Assembly (NCBI GenBank): GCA_017427185.1
Contig: JAFRTJ010000008.1
Span: 45,677-109,676 of the forward strand
Length of the DNA: 64,000 nt
Source of the DNA: Bacteroidaceae bacterium
GTDB lineage: Bacteria > Bacteroidota > Bacteroidia > Bacteroidales > Bacteroidaceae
Reading direction: 5' to 3'
The translations under genes were made by a program, and so were the position numbers. Below, one piece after another: positions 8,354-17,104 of this stretch. The notes under the pieces were generated by a model that worked only from the letters and a program-made list of their open reading frames with translations, was not told where the DNA came from and did no database searches. Every line of letters begins with the position of its first letter. Position 1 is the first letter of the stretch.

Positions 8354-9865
8354 ATGGAATTTAACAAACTCACCGCTGCTGAAGCAGCCTCATTTATCAA
8401 GAACGGACAAACCATTGGTTTGAGTGGTTTCACACCCGCTGGTGTTCCCAAAAGTGTTCCCGCAGAAATAGCTAAGCTGGCTACAGCCGAACATGAAGCC
8501 GGCAGGCCCTACAAGATCAGTATCTTCACGGGGGCCAGCACAGGTCAGAGCTGTGATGGCGATCTCTCCAACGCAAACGCTATCGACTTCCGTGCTCCCT
8601 ACACGACCAATCCTGACTTCCGCAAGAATGTCAACAGGAATACCCTGCATTACAGCGACCTGAACCTCTCCAACATGGCTACCCAGATACGCCAAGGATA
8701 CTTAGGTCCCATCCATTGGGCTATCATCGAGGCATGTGCCATCGAGAAGGTAGGCAACAAGGCCCACATCTACTTGACTGCTGCGGGGGGTATCAGTCCC
8801 ACCATATGCCGTCTGGCCAAGGAAGGCATCATCGTTGAGCTGAATGCTTTCCACAGTCCCAAGAGCAAGGGTATCCACGACGTATACGAGATAGAAGATC
8901 ATCCTTTCCGTACACCTGTCATGATCACCAAGGCGAGTGACCGCATCGGAAAGCCTTATGTGGAAGTTGATGCTGACCGCATTGTTGGAGTGGTTGAGTG
9001 CGATATCCCTGATGAGGCACGTGCTTTCAAGGATCCTGATCCCATCACAACACAGATAGGTCAAAACGTGGCAGACTTCCTGCTCGACAACCTGCGCAAA
9101 GGACTCATTCCCAAGAGTTTCCTGAATCTCCAAAGCGGAGTGGGCAGCGGAGCAAACGCTGTGCTGGGTGCTCTGGGTCAATGTCCTGAGGTTCCCAACT
9201 TCAACATCTACACAGAAGTACTGCAGGATGCACCTGTAGAACTGATGCGTGAGGGTCGCGTGTTGAGCGCAAGTTGCTGCTCGCTGACCGTTACCAACGA
9301 TTGTCTTCGCGGCATCTACAACGACATCGACTTCTTCAAGGACAAACTGGTACTGCGCCCCTCAGAGATCAGCAATAATCCAGAGGTGATTGCCCGCATT
9401 GGAGTTTGCTCGTTGAATACCGCCATCGAATGCGACCTCTATGGTCACGTGAATTCAACCAAGATATGTGGTACCAAGATGATGAACGGTATCGGCGGTA
9501 GCGCTGACTTTACCTGCAACGCATACCTAAGCATCTTCACCTGTGGTTCTACCACCAAGGGAGGTGCCATCAGCAGCATCGTTCCTTTCGCCAGCCACAT
9601 CGACCATACCAACCATTTCATCGATGCGGTAATCACAGAGTATGGTGTAGCAGACTTGCGCCATAAGAGCGACATGCAGAAGGCAGAGGAACTGATCAAG
9701 GTGGCTCATCCTGACTACCGTCCCATGCTGCAGGATTATCTGAAATATGCAGAGAAGAATGGAGGCCATACTCACCACTGCCTGAGTGCTGCCTTTGCTA
9801 TGCACGACACCTTCCTGCGCAAGGGAGACATGCGCCTGACTGATTTTGCTGAATACGTCAAGTAA
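8354..9865 (+). CDS. Acetyl-CoA hydrolase/transferase family protein (succinate/propionate/acetate CoA-transferase)
   Basis: A 503-residue class I CoA-transferase of the Cat1/ScpC/AarC type. These enzymes exchange CoA between succinate and acetate or propionate through a glutamyl-CoA thioester. The N-terminal motif GLSGFTPAGVPK, the SGVGSGANAVLG loop and the active-site region NIYTEVLQDAP (catalytic Glu) are present. The C-terminal part has the DLRHKS motif that follows ITEYGVA. In a propionate/succinate-forming Bacteroidales the likely role is the last step of propionate or acetate formation. It has its own promoter and no co-directional partner within 600 bp. Confidence 0.88.
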   Translation: MEFNKLTAAEAASFIKNGQTIGLSGFTPAGVPKSVPAEIAKLATAEHEAGRPYKISIFTGASTGQSCDGDLSNANAIDFRAPYTTNPDFRKNVNRNTLHYSDLNLSNMATQIRQGYLGPIHWAIIEACAIEKVGNKAHIYLTAAGGISPTICRLAKEGIIVELNAFHSPKSKGIHDVYEIEDHPFRTPVMITKASDRIGKPYVEVDADRIVGVVECDIPDEARAFKDPDPITTQIGQNVADFLLDNLRKGLIPKSFLNLQSGVGSGANAVLGALGQCPEVPNFNIYTEVLQDAPVELMREGRVLSASCCSLTVTNDCLRGIYNDIDFFKDKLVLRPSEISNNPEVIARIGVCSLNTAIECDLYGHVNSTKICGTKMMNGIGGSADFTCNAYLSIFTCGSTTKGGAISSIVPFASHIDHTNHFIDAVITEYGVADLRHKSDMQKAEELIKVAHPDYRPMLQDYLKYAEKNGGHTHHCLSAAFAMHDTFLRKGDMRLTDFAEYVK

Positions 9866-9898
9866 TCCATCCAAATTTTATTGGTACAGATAATCAGG

Positions 9899-9929
9899 AA
9901 GGGGAGCTCCAGTTGGGGTTCCCTTTCTT
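9899..9929 (+). terminator. Possible terminator of the CoA-transferase gene
   Basis: AAGGGGAGCTCC, a short loop, then GGGGTTCCCTTTCTT form an imperfect GC-rich hairpin ending in a short T-rich tail, 34 bases after the stop. Confidence 0.4.
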
Positions 9930-10140
9930 GGATACAGGAAAGACGACAGAAAAAGTAGAACAGGCCTCCACTGGCATCTTGTTTTGTCAGGATTTCAGAA
10001 CAACATTCTTTCGAGAGGAAAAAGTGCCTTCATGGTGTCCTAACCAACACTTTGAGGGAAAGATCCTCTTACCGCCAATCCGTTGGGAACCAGTCGGTTG
10101 CAATGAAATCATCGCTGAGTTCACAATCCTCTTCGAGACA

Positions 10141-10238
10141 CGACCTGTTGAATCTTGCCTTTCAACGTGTTGACTCGACAAAGTTGACGTGTTGAAATCG
10201 CAGACACAACACGTTGTTTTTCCCTTCTCAACGTGTTG
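10141..10238. repeat. 22-bp phased array 1 of CAACGTGTTG cores (5 units)
   Basis: Cores start at 10141 (CGACCTGTTG, degenerate), 10163 (CAACGTGTTG), 10185 (TGACGTGTTG), 10207 (CAACACGTTG, the reverse complement) and 10229 (CAACGTGTTG). The start-to-start distance is exactly 22 bp each time. The 12-bp spacers between them share no sequence. A core with 4-bp inverted arms (CAAC/GTTG), conserved spacing and unconserved spacers points to a phased protein-binding array. It lies about 190 bp upstream of the -7 box of the C1 peptidase gene. Confidence 0.85.
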
Positions 10239-10428
10239 TTCCCTCGAATGGCTCTTGAAAGACAGTATGCTGAATGGATTTGTAAGGATTCCTGAAACCT
10301 TCAGAGGCTGATGGATATTCCCCCAAAAGACAAAGAATCATCCTCTTCAACTAAGAGAAAGTGGAAGAATTGTTTCGATTTGGATTGCGTTTGTATTCCG
10401 ATTTCTTGGATAGTTGAGCAAAAAAGCG

Positions 10429-10436
10429 TATTTTTG
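10429..10436 (+). promoter_or_regulatory. -7 promoter box (TATTTTTG) of the C1 peptidase gene
   Basis: TATTTTTG fits TAnnTTTG and lies 33 bases before the ATG at 10470. Confidence 0.6.
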
Positions 10437-10469
10437 CAACCATAAAACGGAAAACATAAAACAAGAGAC

Positions 10470-11870
10470 ATGAAGATGAGAAAGACTCTGATTTTGGCAG
10501 TCATGATGGCTGCAGGCACATTTGCCCAAGCGCAAACCAGCATCACGCGCGAAGTACTGAATTCCTTGGAAGGCACCTACACAGGCACTCCCGCTGAGAA
10601 AGCAATACGCAACGCCCTAAGCAGCAACAGCATCCAAAAGATGGCTGTAAATCAGGAAAACACTCAGGCACCTGATACTTACTTCAGCGTGGAAGTGAAG
10701 AACACGGGAATCAGCGACCAGCAGGGGAGCGGACGCTGCTGGTTGTTCACGGGGACCAATGTACTGCGCAACCGTGCCATGAAGAATCTGGGGATAAAGG
10801 ATTTCTTCTTCAGTCAAGTCTATCTTTTCTTCTATGACCAATTGGAAAAGAGCAACCTTTTCCTGCAGGGCGTGATAGATACCCGCAAGAAGCCTCTGGA
10901 TGACCAGATGGTGACGTGGCTCTTCAAGAATCCTCTCTCTGACGGTGGAACCTACACGGGCGTAGCAGATTTGGTGGCAAAATATGGTCTTGTCCCCCAG
11001 GACGTGATGGCTGAGACCTACAACAGCAACAGCACCAGCGAATTCTGTGGACATCTGAAGCGAAAACTGCGCGAGTTTGGTATCCAGCTGCGAGAAAAAA
11101 GTGAGGCGGGCACCAGCGAGAAGGACCTGGAGAAGATGAAGGTGGAACAGCTGAAAACTGTCTACCATTTGCTCGTGCTGGCTTACGGTCAACCTCCCAA
11201 AAGCTTCACCTGGGCTCCCAAGAAGGATGGAAAGACTATCGGCTCCCCCAAGACCTACACTCCACAGGAATTCTACAAAGAGATATGTGCAGGCGAAGAT
11301 GACCTGTATGCTGATTATGTGATGCTGATGAACGACCCCAGCCGCCCCTTCAACCAAGTCTATGAGATTGATTATGACCGTCACCTCTACGATGGGCACA
11401 ACTGGCTCTACGTGAACCTCGACATCGAGGCCCTGGAATCCATGGCTATCTCATCGCTGAAAGACTCCTGCCAGATGTATTTCAGTTGCGACGTTGGCAA
11501 GTTCCTGGATCGTACGACCGGTATTCTGGACTTGAACAATTTCGACTACGCAAGTCTGCTGGGCACCACCTTTGGCATGAACAAGAAGCAGCGCATCCAG
11601 ACATTCGACAGCGGAAGTACCCATGCAATGACCCTGATGGCCGTTGATCTCGATGAGAATGGCAAGCCAAAGAAGTGGAAGGTAGAGAACAGCTGGGGTG
11701 AGAAATCTGGATATAAGGGCTACATGATCATGACGAAGGAATGGTTCCGTGAGTACATGTTCCGCTTAGTCATCAACAAGAAATACTGCACGCCTCAAGT
11801 GATGGAGCTGCTGAAGAAGAAACCCGTCAAGCTACCCGCATGGGACCCCATGTTCATGGGTGAGGAATAA
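10470..11870 (+). CDS. Exported C1B family cysteine peptidase (aminopeptidase C / bleomycin hydrolase-like)
   Basis: The 466-residue protein has a signal peptide ending AQAQ (about residue 21), then a papain-fold PepC-like peptidase. The catalytic Cys is C90 in QGSGRCW, with the oxyanion Gln (Q85) before it. The catalytic His is in GSTHAMTL and the Asn in VENSWGEKSG. Cytosolic PepC is a hexameric aminopeptidase; in Bacteroidota many homologues, as here, carry an export signal and probably act in the periplasm. The second in-frame Met (residue 3) is an alternative start. A 22-bp phased repeat array lies upstream. Confidence 0.9.
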   Translation: MKMRKTLILAVMMAAGTFAQAQTSITREVLNSLEGTYTGTPAEKAIRNALSSNSIQKMAVNQENTQAPDTYFSVEVKNTGISDQQGSGRCWLFTGTNVLRNRAMKNLGIKDFFFSQVYLFFYDQLEKSNLFLQGVIDTRKKPLDDQMVTWLFKNPLSDGGTYTGVADLVAKYGLVPQDVMAETYNSNSTSEFCGHLKRKLREFGIQLREKSEAGTSEKDLEKMKVEQLKTVYHLLVLAYGQPPKSFTWAPKKDGKTIGSPKTYTPQEFYKEICAGEDDLYADYVMLMNDPSRPFNQVYEIDYDRHLYDGHNWLYVNLDIEALESMAISSLKDSCQMYFSCDVGKFLDRTTGILDLNNFDYASLLGTTFGMNKKQRIQTFDSGSTHAMTLMAVDLDENGKPKKWKVENSWGEKSGYKGYMIMTKEWFREYMFRLVINKKYCTPQVMELLKKKPVKLPAWDPMFMGEE

Positions 11871-11915
11871 ACCATCGACCTGTCAAGTCATCTCTAGAAA
11901 AAAGCAGTTTCAACG

Positions 11916-12383
11916 ATGAGACCGCATCGTATCCTCTTCATTTGTCTGGGCAATATCTGCAGAAGTTGTGCTGCCCAGACTGTCATGCAGAATCTGGTAG
12001 ACAAAGCTGGCAGATCTGCAGAGTTTGAACTGGACTCTGCTGGTCTGATCAGTTATCACCAGGGAGAGAAGGCAGATTCACGAATGCGTATGCACGCCAA
12101 ACGCAGAGGGTACGACATAACCCACCTGTCGCGTCCCATCACACAAAGCGATTTCCTCTATTTCGACCTTATTCTGGGCATGGACGACAGCAACATGGAC
12201 CGTCTGATGGAATTGGCTCCCACCCTGGAGTCGCAGAAGAAGATACAGCGTATGACAGACTTTTGCCAGGAGATATCTACTGACCACATCCCTGACCCTT
12301 ATTATGGTGGATCAAGCGGTTTCGAGTATGTGCTGAATGTTCTGGAAGATGCCTGCCAGGGCCTGCTCGAGAACTACAAGTGA
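11916..12383 (+). CDS. Low-molecular-weight protein-tyrosine phosphatase
   Basis: The 155-residue protein begins RILFICLGNICRS, the LMW-PTP P-loop CX5RS with nucleophile C10 and R16. The general-acid Asp is in IPDPYYGG. The residue after the P-loop is unusual: CRSCAAQ rather than CRSPxAE. LMW-PTPs in Bacteroidota act on capsule-associated tyrosine kinases or on free substrates. It sits 45 bp after the C1 peptidase, so may be read through from it. The stop lies in a hairpin shared with convergent proA. Confidence 0.88.
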   Translation: MRPHRILFICLGNICRSCAAQTVMQNLVDKAGRSAEFELDSAGLISYHQGEKADSRMRMHAKRRGYDITHLSRPITQSDFLYFDLILGMDDSNMDRLMELAPTLESQKKIQRMTDFCQEISTDHIPDPYYGGSSGFEYVLNVLEDACQGLLENYK

Positions 12384-12400
12384 GTTTATGCTCTCACTTG
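12377..12400. terminator. Bidirectional hairpin spanning both convergent stop codons
   Basis: CAAGTGAG (12377-12384) and CTCACTTG (12393-12400) form a perfect 8-bp stem with an 8-base loop. It contains the TGA of the phosphatase gene and the TAA of proA, so one hairpin can end both transcripts. Confidence 0.55.
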
Positions 12401-13630
12401 CCCGTTTCCTTTTATTATCCACTTATAGGTCGTAATTTCCTCCAAGGCCATGGGACCGCGAGCATGAAGCTTCTGCGTAGAGATGCCTATCTCGGCTCCT
12501 AAGCCAAACTGAGCACCATCGGTGAAACTGGTGGGGGCATTGTAATAGACACAAGCAGAATCCACAGATTTCAGAAATCGGGCTGCCACAGCTTCGTTCT
12601 CTGTGATGATACAGTCGGAATGACCTGACCCATAGCAGCGGATGTGGGAAAGAACCTCATCCAAAGAAGAAACTGTCTTGATGGCCATCGTATAGGACAG
12701 GAATTCCGTACCATAACTTTCCTCTGTAGCCACGCGGAGCAATTCATCTGGATACTGCCCCTTCAATGCTGTCAAGGCTGGCTCATCAGCATAAATAAGC
12801 ACCCTACTCTCCTGCAAGGAGGCACATAGCAGCGGCAAGTCGGTCAGCCGGCTCTCGTGGACAAGCAGGCAATCCAACGCATTGCAGACGCTGACACGAC
12901 GTGTCTTGGCATTGTTAATGATACGTGCCCCTTTCTCCAACTCTGCGTCCTTGTCGAAATAAGCATGACAGACACCAGCTCCAGTCTCGATAGTGGGTAT
13001 GGTAGCCTCTTGGCGCACAAAATCAATGAGTCGCTTGGAACCTCGAGGAATAATCAAATCAACATAGGAAGCAGCATGGAGCAACTCAGTTGTTGCTTCA
13101 TGAGTGGCAGGTAAAAGGGTCACGACATTGGGATTGATACCTTCTTCCTGCAAAACCTTCCGAATAAGGGACACCTCAGCCTGATTGGTGGAATCAGCAT
13201 CCTTTCCTCCCTTGAGAATACAAGAACTGCCTGCTTTCAGGCAAAGAGAGAACACATCGAAAGTAACATTGGGACGCGCCTCATAAACAACACCTATGAC
13301 ACCAAAAGGTACGGAAATACGAGTGAGGTCGAGCCCATTAGGAAGTACATGATGCTTCAGCACACGCCCCAAAGGAGAAGGCAGACGACTGACATTCCTC
13401 ATGTCTTCAGCTATATTCTTTATGCGATCGAAAGTCAGACACAATCGGTCATAAAGAGGATTCTGGGGATCCATTCGATGAAGATCCTGAGCATTGGCCT
13501 CCAAAATGATCTTACTATTCGCTTCCATCGCATCTGCCACAGCAAGAAGTACTTGATTGATGCGCTGGGGTTCAACGAGTGCAAGTTCCAAACTTGCCTC
13601 TTTCGATTTCTGGAAAAGTTCTGTCAACAT
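12386..13630 (-). CDS. proA: Glutamate-5-semialdehyde dehydrogenase (gamma-glutamyl phosphate reductase)
   Basis: ProA reduces gamma-glutamyl phosphate to the semialdehyde in proline synthesis. I choose the Met at 13630 ([15 protein letters not shown]); an in-frame Met at 13645 would overlap proB by about 20 bases. The protein is about 414 residues, normal for the family. Motifs include [27 protein letters not shown], and the cysteine region [13 protein letters not shown], with HVHES-type region replaced by CLLVHESRL. It overlaps the proB end by a few bases, forming a proB-proA operon. Confidence 0.95.
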   Translation of the reverse strand: MLTELFQKSKEASLELALVEPQRINQVLLAVADAMEANSKIILEANAQDLHRMDPQNPLYDRLCLTFDRIKNIAEDMRNVSRLPSPLGRVLKHHVLPNGLDLTRISVPFGVIGVVYEARPNVTFDVFSLCLKAGSSCILKGGKDADSTNQAEVSLIRKVLQEEGINPNVVTLLPATHEATTELLHAASYVDLIIPRGSKRLIDFVRQEATIPTIETGAGVCHAYFDKDAELEKGARIINNAKTRRVSVCNALDCLLVHESRLTDLPLLCASLQESRVLIYADEPALTALKGQYPDELLRVATEESYGTEFLSYTMAIKTVSSLDEVLSHIRCYGSGHSDCIITENEAVAARFLKSVDSACVYYNAPTSFTDGAQFGLGAEIGISTQKLHARGPMALEEITTYKWIIKGNGQVRA

Positions 13631-14394
13631 AAAAATTCTGTACAAGGAGTCTTATCTCTTTCTGTCATCACCTTCAACAGGATATTCTCACGCTTGCCAT
13701 TTGCTATCACAACACCTATTCCACTGCTGGCCAAACGGGAAGCTACACAATACTTTGACTGCATACCGCCACGCCCTGCTGTGGATTTTGTCATTTGAAT
13801 ATACTGACTCAAATCACATCCTCGATTGACAACTCTTATCAAGCGACTATCGGATTCAGATGGATTGCCTGTGTAAAAGCCATCAATATTACTCAGGATT
13901 ATTAGACATTGGGACTTTGTCATCTCAGCAATCAAACCAGACAGCTCATCATTATCAGTGAACATCAGTTCTGTGATAGAAACCGTATCATTCTCGTTCA
14001 CGATGGGTAGCACCCTATTCTCTAGCATCACGCGCATACAATTGGCCTGATTGCGCAGATGTTCTGCATCGAGAAAATTCTCCTTAGTAGTAAGCACTTG
14101 CCCCACAGAGATTCCATACTCGCGGAAAAGCTCGAAGTAGCGATTGATGAGTTTGGCCTGACCTACAGCAGAGAAAAGCTGACGCTGATCCACACTGTCA
14201 AGGTTTTCCTGAATATGCTTGAGCTCGCTACGACCACTCGCGACAGCACCAGAAGAAACCAGAATAATCTCATGACCCATTTGACGCAACGTGGCAATCT
14301 GATCCACCAGAGCTGACATGCGGGTGAAATCGAGGGAACCATCCTCGCGAGTCAACACGTTGCTGCCAATCTTGATTGTAATTCTCATAAACAA
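13624..14394 (-). CDS. proB: Glutamate 5-kinase (PUA-less)
   Basis: ProB phosphorylates glutamate, the first and feedback-controlled step of proline synthesis. The 256-residue amino-acid-kinase domain has [30 protein letters not shown] and [12 protein letters not shown]. The C-terminal PUA domain of the 367-residue E. coli enzyme is missing, the short form common in several phyla. The start may be the third residue (MRITIK, 14388). It is the upstream gene of the pair with proA, preceded by a -7 box. Confidence 0.95.
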   Translation of the reverse strand: MFMRITIKIGSNVLTREDGSLDFTRMSALVDQIATLRQMGHEIILVSSGAVASGRSELKHIQENLDSVDQRQLFSAVGQAKLINRYFELFREYGISVGQVLTTKENFLDAEHLRNQANCMRVMLENRVLPIVNENDTVSITELMFTDNDELSGLIAEMTKSQCLIILSNIDGFYTGNPSESDSRLIRVVNRGCDLSQYIQMTKSTAGRGGMQSKYCVASRLASSGIGVVIANGKRENILLKVMTERDKTPCTEFLC

Positions 14395-14420
14395 TGTATC
14401 CTGAAAAGTAATTTCAGTGG

Positions 14421-14428
14421 CAAAGTTA
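14421..14428 (-). promoter_or_regulatory. -7 promoter box (TAACTTTG) of proBA
   Basis: On the minus strand the bases read TAACTTTG, fitting TAnnTTTG, 26-33 bases upstream of the proB start. Confidence 0.6.
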
Positions 14429-14467
14429 AGAGATTATCTCCAAATTATCAAGAAAAACAGACAAATT

Positions 14468-15691
14468 TCAAAAGCGCTCGATAATTTCCAAGCACATACG
14501 GCTATTGTGATAAGGACATTTCCAAAATCCAGCCTTGTCTTCCTCGCGATTGACACATCCCTCAGCATTACGGCTCCACCACCATTCGCCACCTTCAAAA
14601 TCGATGAGATTCTCTCGAATGTATTGCCAACAATGGAGAGCTTTCTGCAAGGCTGATTCATCACCAAAATGCTGATATATGTTGAGGAAACCAACTACAG
14701 CCTCTGCTTGGACCCACCAATGGCGGTCTGTATCCACCTTTCCAGAGTCCACATTGGCTTCGTGAGTCATGGAACCATCAGGATTTAGTCCCTTCTCGCT
14801 AGCCTTTGCCACAAGTTGGACAATAGGTTCAACACGAGAAAGAACTTCACAATCACCCAACACTAATGATGCTTCGTGGAGAAGCCACGAACATTCAATA
14901 TCGTGTCCATAAGACTCGAGCCATCCTGCACCACGCGTCCAATCATTCTCGAAAAAGAGGTCCAAATGATGGGTTTCTGGGTTCAGAATCTTCGAGCAGA
15001 AAATGTCTATCAATCCACGCAAAGCTTTTTCCAATGCCATTCGAACAGAGATATCAACCTGTAGAGAGGGACGCTCCAAAAGGGTGCGATAAAGATTGGT
15101 GTAAGGCTCAATAATGTGTAGGTGTGTATTCTGAGACTTTGGGTAATTGGCATCCTTTTCGGAAAGTCGCATATCTGCAATCGGTTGCCAGTCTCTTTTC
15201 TTTGCTTCAATATAGCCTCCATATCGAGGTTCCCATGCTTGTTCCTCGATGGTTTGGAATAGACTGACAGCACAATCCATTGCTGCCTGATCTCCCGTTG
15301 CACGAGCATACTCACTCATGCCATACATCATGAACCCCAATGCGTAGAATTGTTTTTTAGTGTTCACTGGGTGGCCCAGATAATCAACTTCCCAATACGT
15401 TCCGCCATACTGAGCGTCGATGAAGTGATTTAGAATATATTCCTTTGCACGGGTAGCCGCCTCGAGATACTCACTATACCCTAACACACGATATGCAGCA
15501 GAAAAAGACCAAAGAATTCGTCCGTTGAGTATTCCTCCTTTGTTAGCTTGCGGCACAAGACTGCCATCACCTCTCATTTGCCCATAGAAACCACCATGCT
15601 CATAGTCTATCATGTGCCGCAACCAAAAGGAAAGGATGTTGTTTTGCAGTACATCCTTTACCTCGGCTTTCAACGTTGTTAGTTGTTCCAT
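14468..15691 (-). CDS. AGE family epimerase, likely cellobiose/mannobiose 2-epimerase
   Basis: The 407-residue (alpha/alpha)6-barrel protein belongs to the N-acylglucosamine 2-epimerase superfamily. Cytosolic, no signal peptide. Family features include FWLRHMIDYEHGGFYGQM near the start, ESYGHDIECSWLL with a conserved His, and DRHWWVQAEAVVGFLN with the catalytic His region. Cellobiose 2-epimerases convert the reducing-end glucose of beta-1,4-disaccharides to mannose and back. Together with a GH130 phosphorylase and GH26 mannanase in the same locus, the likely task is turning mannobiose into mannosyl-glucose. It is the last gene of the PUL. Confidence 0.88.
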   Translation of the reverse strand: MEQLTTLKAEVKDVLQNNILSFWLRHMIDYEHGGFYGQMRGDGSLVPQANKGGILNGRILWSFSAAYRVLGYSEYLEAATRAKEYILNHFIDAQYGGTYWEVDYLGHPVNTKKQFYALGFMMYGMSEYARATGDQAAMDCAVSLFQTIEEQAWEPRYGGYIEAKKRDWQPIADMRLSEKDANYPKSQNTHLHIIEPYTNLYRTLLERPSLQVDISVRMALEKALRGLIDIFCSKILNPETHHLDLFFENDWTRGAGWLESYGHDIECSWLLHEASLVLGDCEVLSRVEPIVQLVAKASEKGLNPDGSMTHEANVDSGKVDTDRHWWVQAEAVVGFLNIYQHFGDESALQKALHCWQYIRENLIDFEGGEWWWSRNAEGCVNREEDKAGFWKCPYHNSRMCLEIIERF

Positions 15692-15706
15692 CTATATATA
15701 GAAAAC

Positions 15707-17104
15707 CTAATTTTCCATGATGCGAGTAACTCTCAGCTTTCCATCAATCTCCTTCATCTTCTGTTTATTGAGAGGATAGAAGATCAATATAAGCAACATA
15801 ATGGCTGCTACACCAGCAGGAAAATAACTCATAGTAAGTTTCATGCCAAGGATAGCACTATCGGATTGTATGGGAGCATTTGAAACAAGACCAAAAGCAG
15901 CCAGAATCCACATGACGGCTGAACCTGCAATGGCTCCACCAAACTTCTGTGCCATGGACCCAGAAGAGAAAATGAGACCTGTAGAAGAACTCCCATTTTC
16001 AGCCTGACTATAGTCTGCCACATCGGCGTACATCGACCAGACCAATGGAGAAACTACTCCTGTAAAGAAAGAGGTAAGTATTTGCAACACCAAAATCCAA
16101 ATGTATCCTATGTTTGAAGCTGTAGGCACATAGAAGAATGCTATGCTTAAAACAATAAGAGCAATACTGGAACTAATGAAAGCAGGCTTCTTGCCACCCA
16201 TAATGTTAGAGAACGGCACTGCACAAGCCACTCCAATCATATTGCATACCTCACCTATCGAAAGGAATACACCTGCAAAGAAAAGGAACTCTGTAAAACC
16301 AAGATTGATATTGGCTTGTTCACCAATGAGATACTTGAAATAGAAAGCAGCTGTTGAACCACGTAATGTATTGAACAAATTGGTACATAAAGCCGCAGCA
16401 GTAAGCAACCACCAAGGCTTATTCCTAACGAGTGAACCTAAGTCCTTCCAAATAGAAGCAGAAGGAGCAGATTTGATATGCTCACGAGTCATCAGGAAAC
16501 ATATTATAAACATACAGAAACAGAGGGATGCAATGACAAACATGGCATGCTGCCATCCAACTTGTGCATTCAAAATCTTATCCGCTCCTTTGCCGCTCAG
16601 CATATTCACAAGAGGCTCCCAACAGCCCAGTGCAATGAATGAACCTGCGTAAGCAAAGAACATACGATAGGAAGAAAACACCGTTTTCTCCTCAGAATCA
16701 TCGGTCATCACACCCAGCATAGAACCATAGGGAACATTGATGCCTGTATAGACAGTCATCATAAGGATGTAAGTCGCATAAGCCCATATGAGTTTGCCAG
16801 ACTCTCCCCACGAAGGTGTGGTGAAAAGCAGGCAACCTGCAATAGCAAATGGAGCAGCAATCCACAAAAGATAAGGACGATATTTCCCCCAACGTGTATT
16901 TGTACGGTCTGCGATAGCACCCATCATAGGATCGGAAACAGTATCCCAGATACGGGTGACAAGCATCAACATACCTGTTGCCCCAAGTGAGAGACCAAAA
17001 ATATCTGCATAGAAAATAGGGAGATAGTAACTGAATATCTTCCAGAACATGGAACTGGACATATCTCCAAAACCATATCCAATCTTTTCTTTCAAACTAG
17101 CCAT
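15707..17104 (-). CDS. GPH-family (glycoside-pentoside-hexuronide):cation symporter, oligosaccharide importer
   Basis: I choose the Met at 17104 (MASLKEKIGYGFGDMSSSMFW), five bases after the GH130 stop; the frame also has a Met at 17122 that would overlap GH130. The product is about 465 residues with 12 predicted membrane helices. It shows GPH/MFS features: the first-helix GYGFGDM, TRIWDTVSDPMMGAIADRT with NTRWGKYRPYLLW, and a long C-terminal half ending in a charged tail. In the mannan PUL it most likely carries mannobiose or manno-oligosaccharides from periplasm to cytoplasm, feeding the epimerase and the phosphorylases. Confidence 0.88.
   Translation of the reverse strand: MASLKEKIGYGFGDMSSSMFWKIFSYYLPIFYADIFGLSLGATGMLMLVTRIWDTVSDPMMGAIADRTNTRWGKYRPYLLWIAAPFAIAGCLLFTTPSWGESGKLIWAYATYILMMTVYTGINVPYGSMLGVMTDDSEEKTVFSSYRMFFAYAGSFIALGCWEPLVNMLSGKGADKILNAQVGWQHAMFVIASLCFCMFIICFLMTREHIKSAPSASIWKDLGSLVRNKPWWLLTAAALCTNLFNTLRGSTAAFYFKYLIGEQANINLGFTEFLFFAGVFLSIGEVCNMIGVACAVPFSNIMGGKKPAFISSSIALIVLSIAFFYVPTASNIGYIWILVLQILTSFFTGVVSPLVWSMYADVADYSQAENGSSSTGLIFSSGSMAQKFGGAIAGSAVMWILAAFGLVSNAPIQSDSAILGMKLTMSYFPAGVAAIMLLILIFYPLNKQKMKEIDGKLRVTRIMEN

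Larger units (their letters stand above)
9866..10469. other. 604-bp intergenic region with phased repeat array
   Basis: It holds a possible terminator hairpin near 9899-9929, the 22-bp phased array at 10141-10238 and the -7 box at 10429-10436. A frame at 9913-10173 lacks any family feature and is not called. Confidence 0.6.

Noticed and set aside
9913..10173. 86-codon plus-strand frame between the CoA-transferase and peptidase genes
   Set aside because: No RBS or family features, and its end runs into the phased repeat array.
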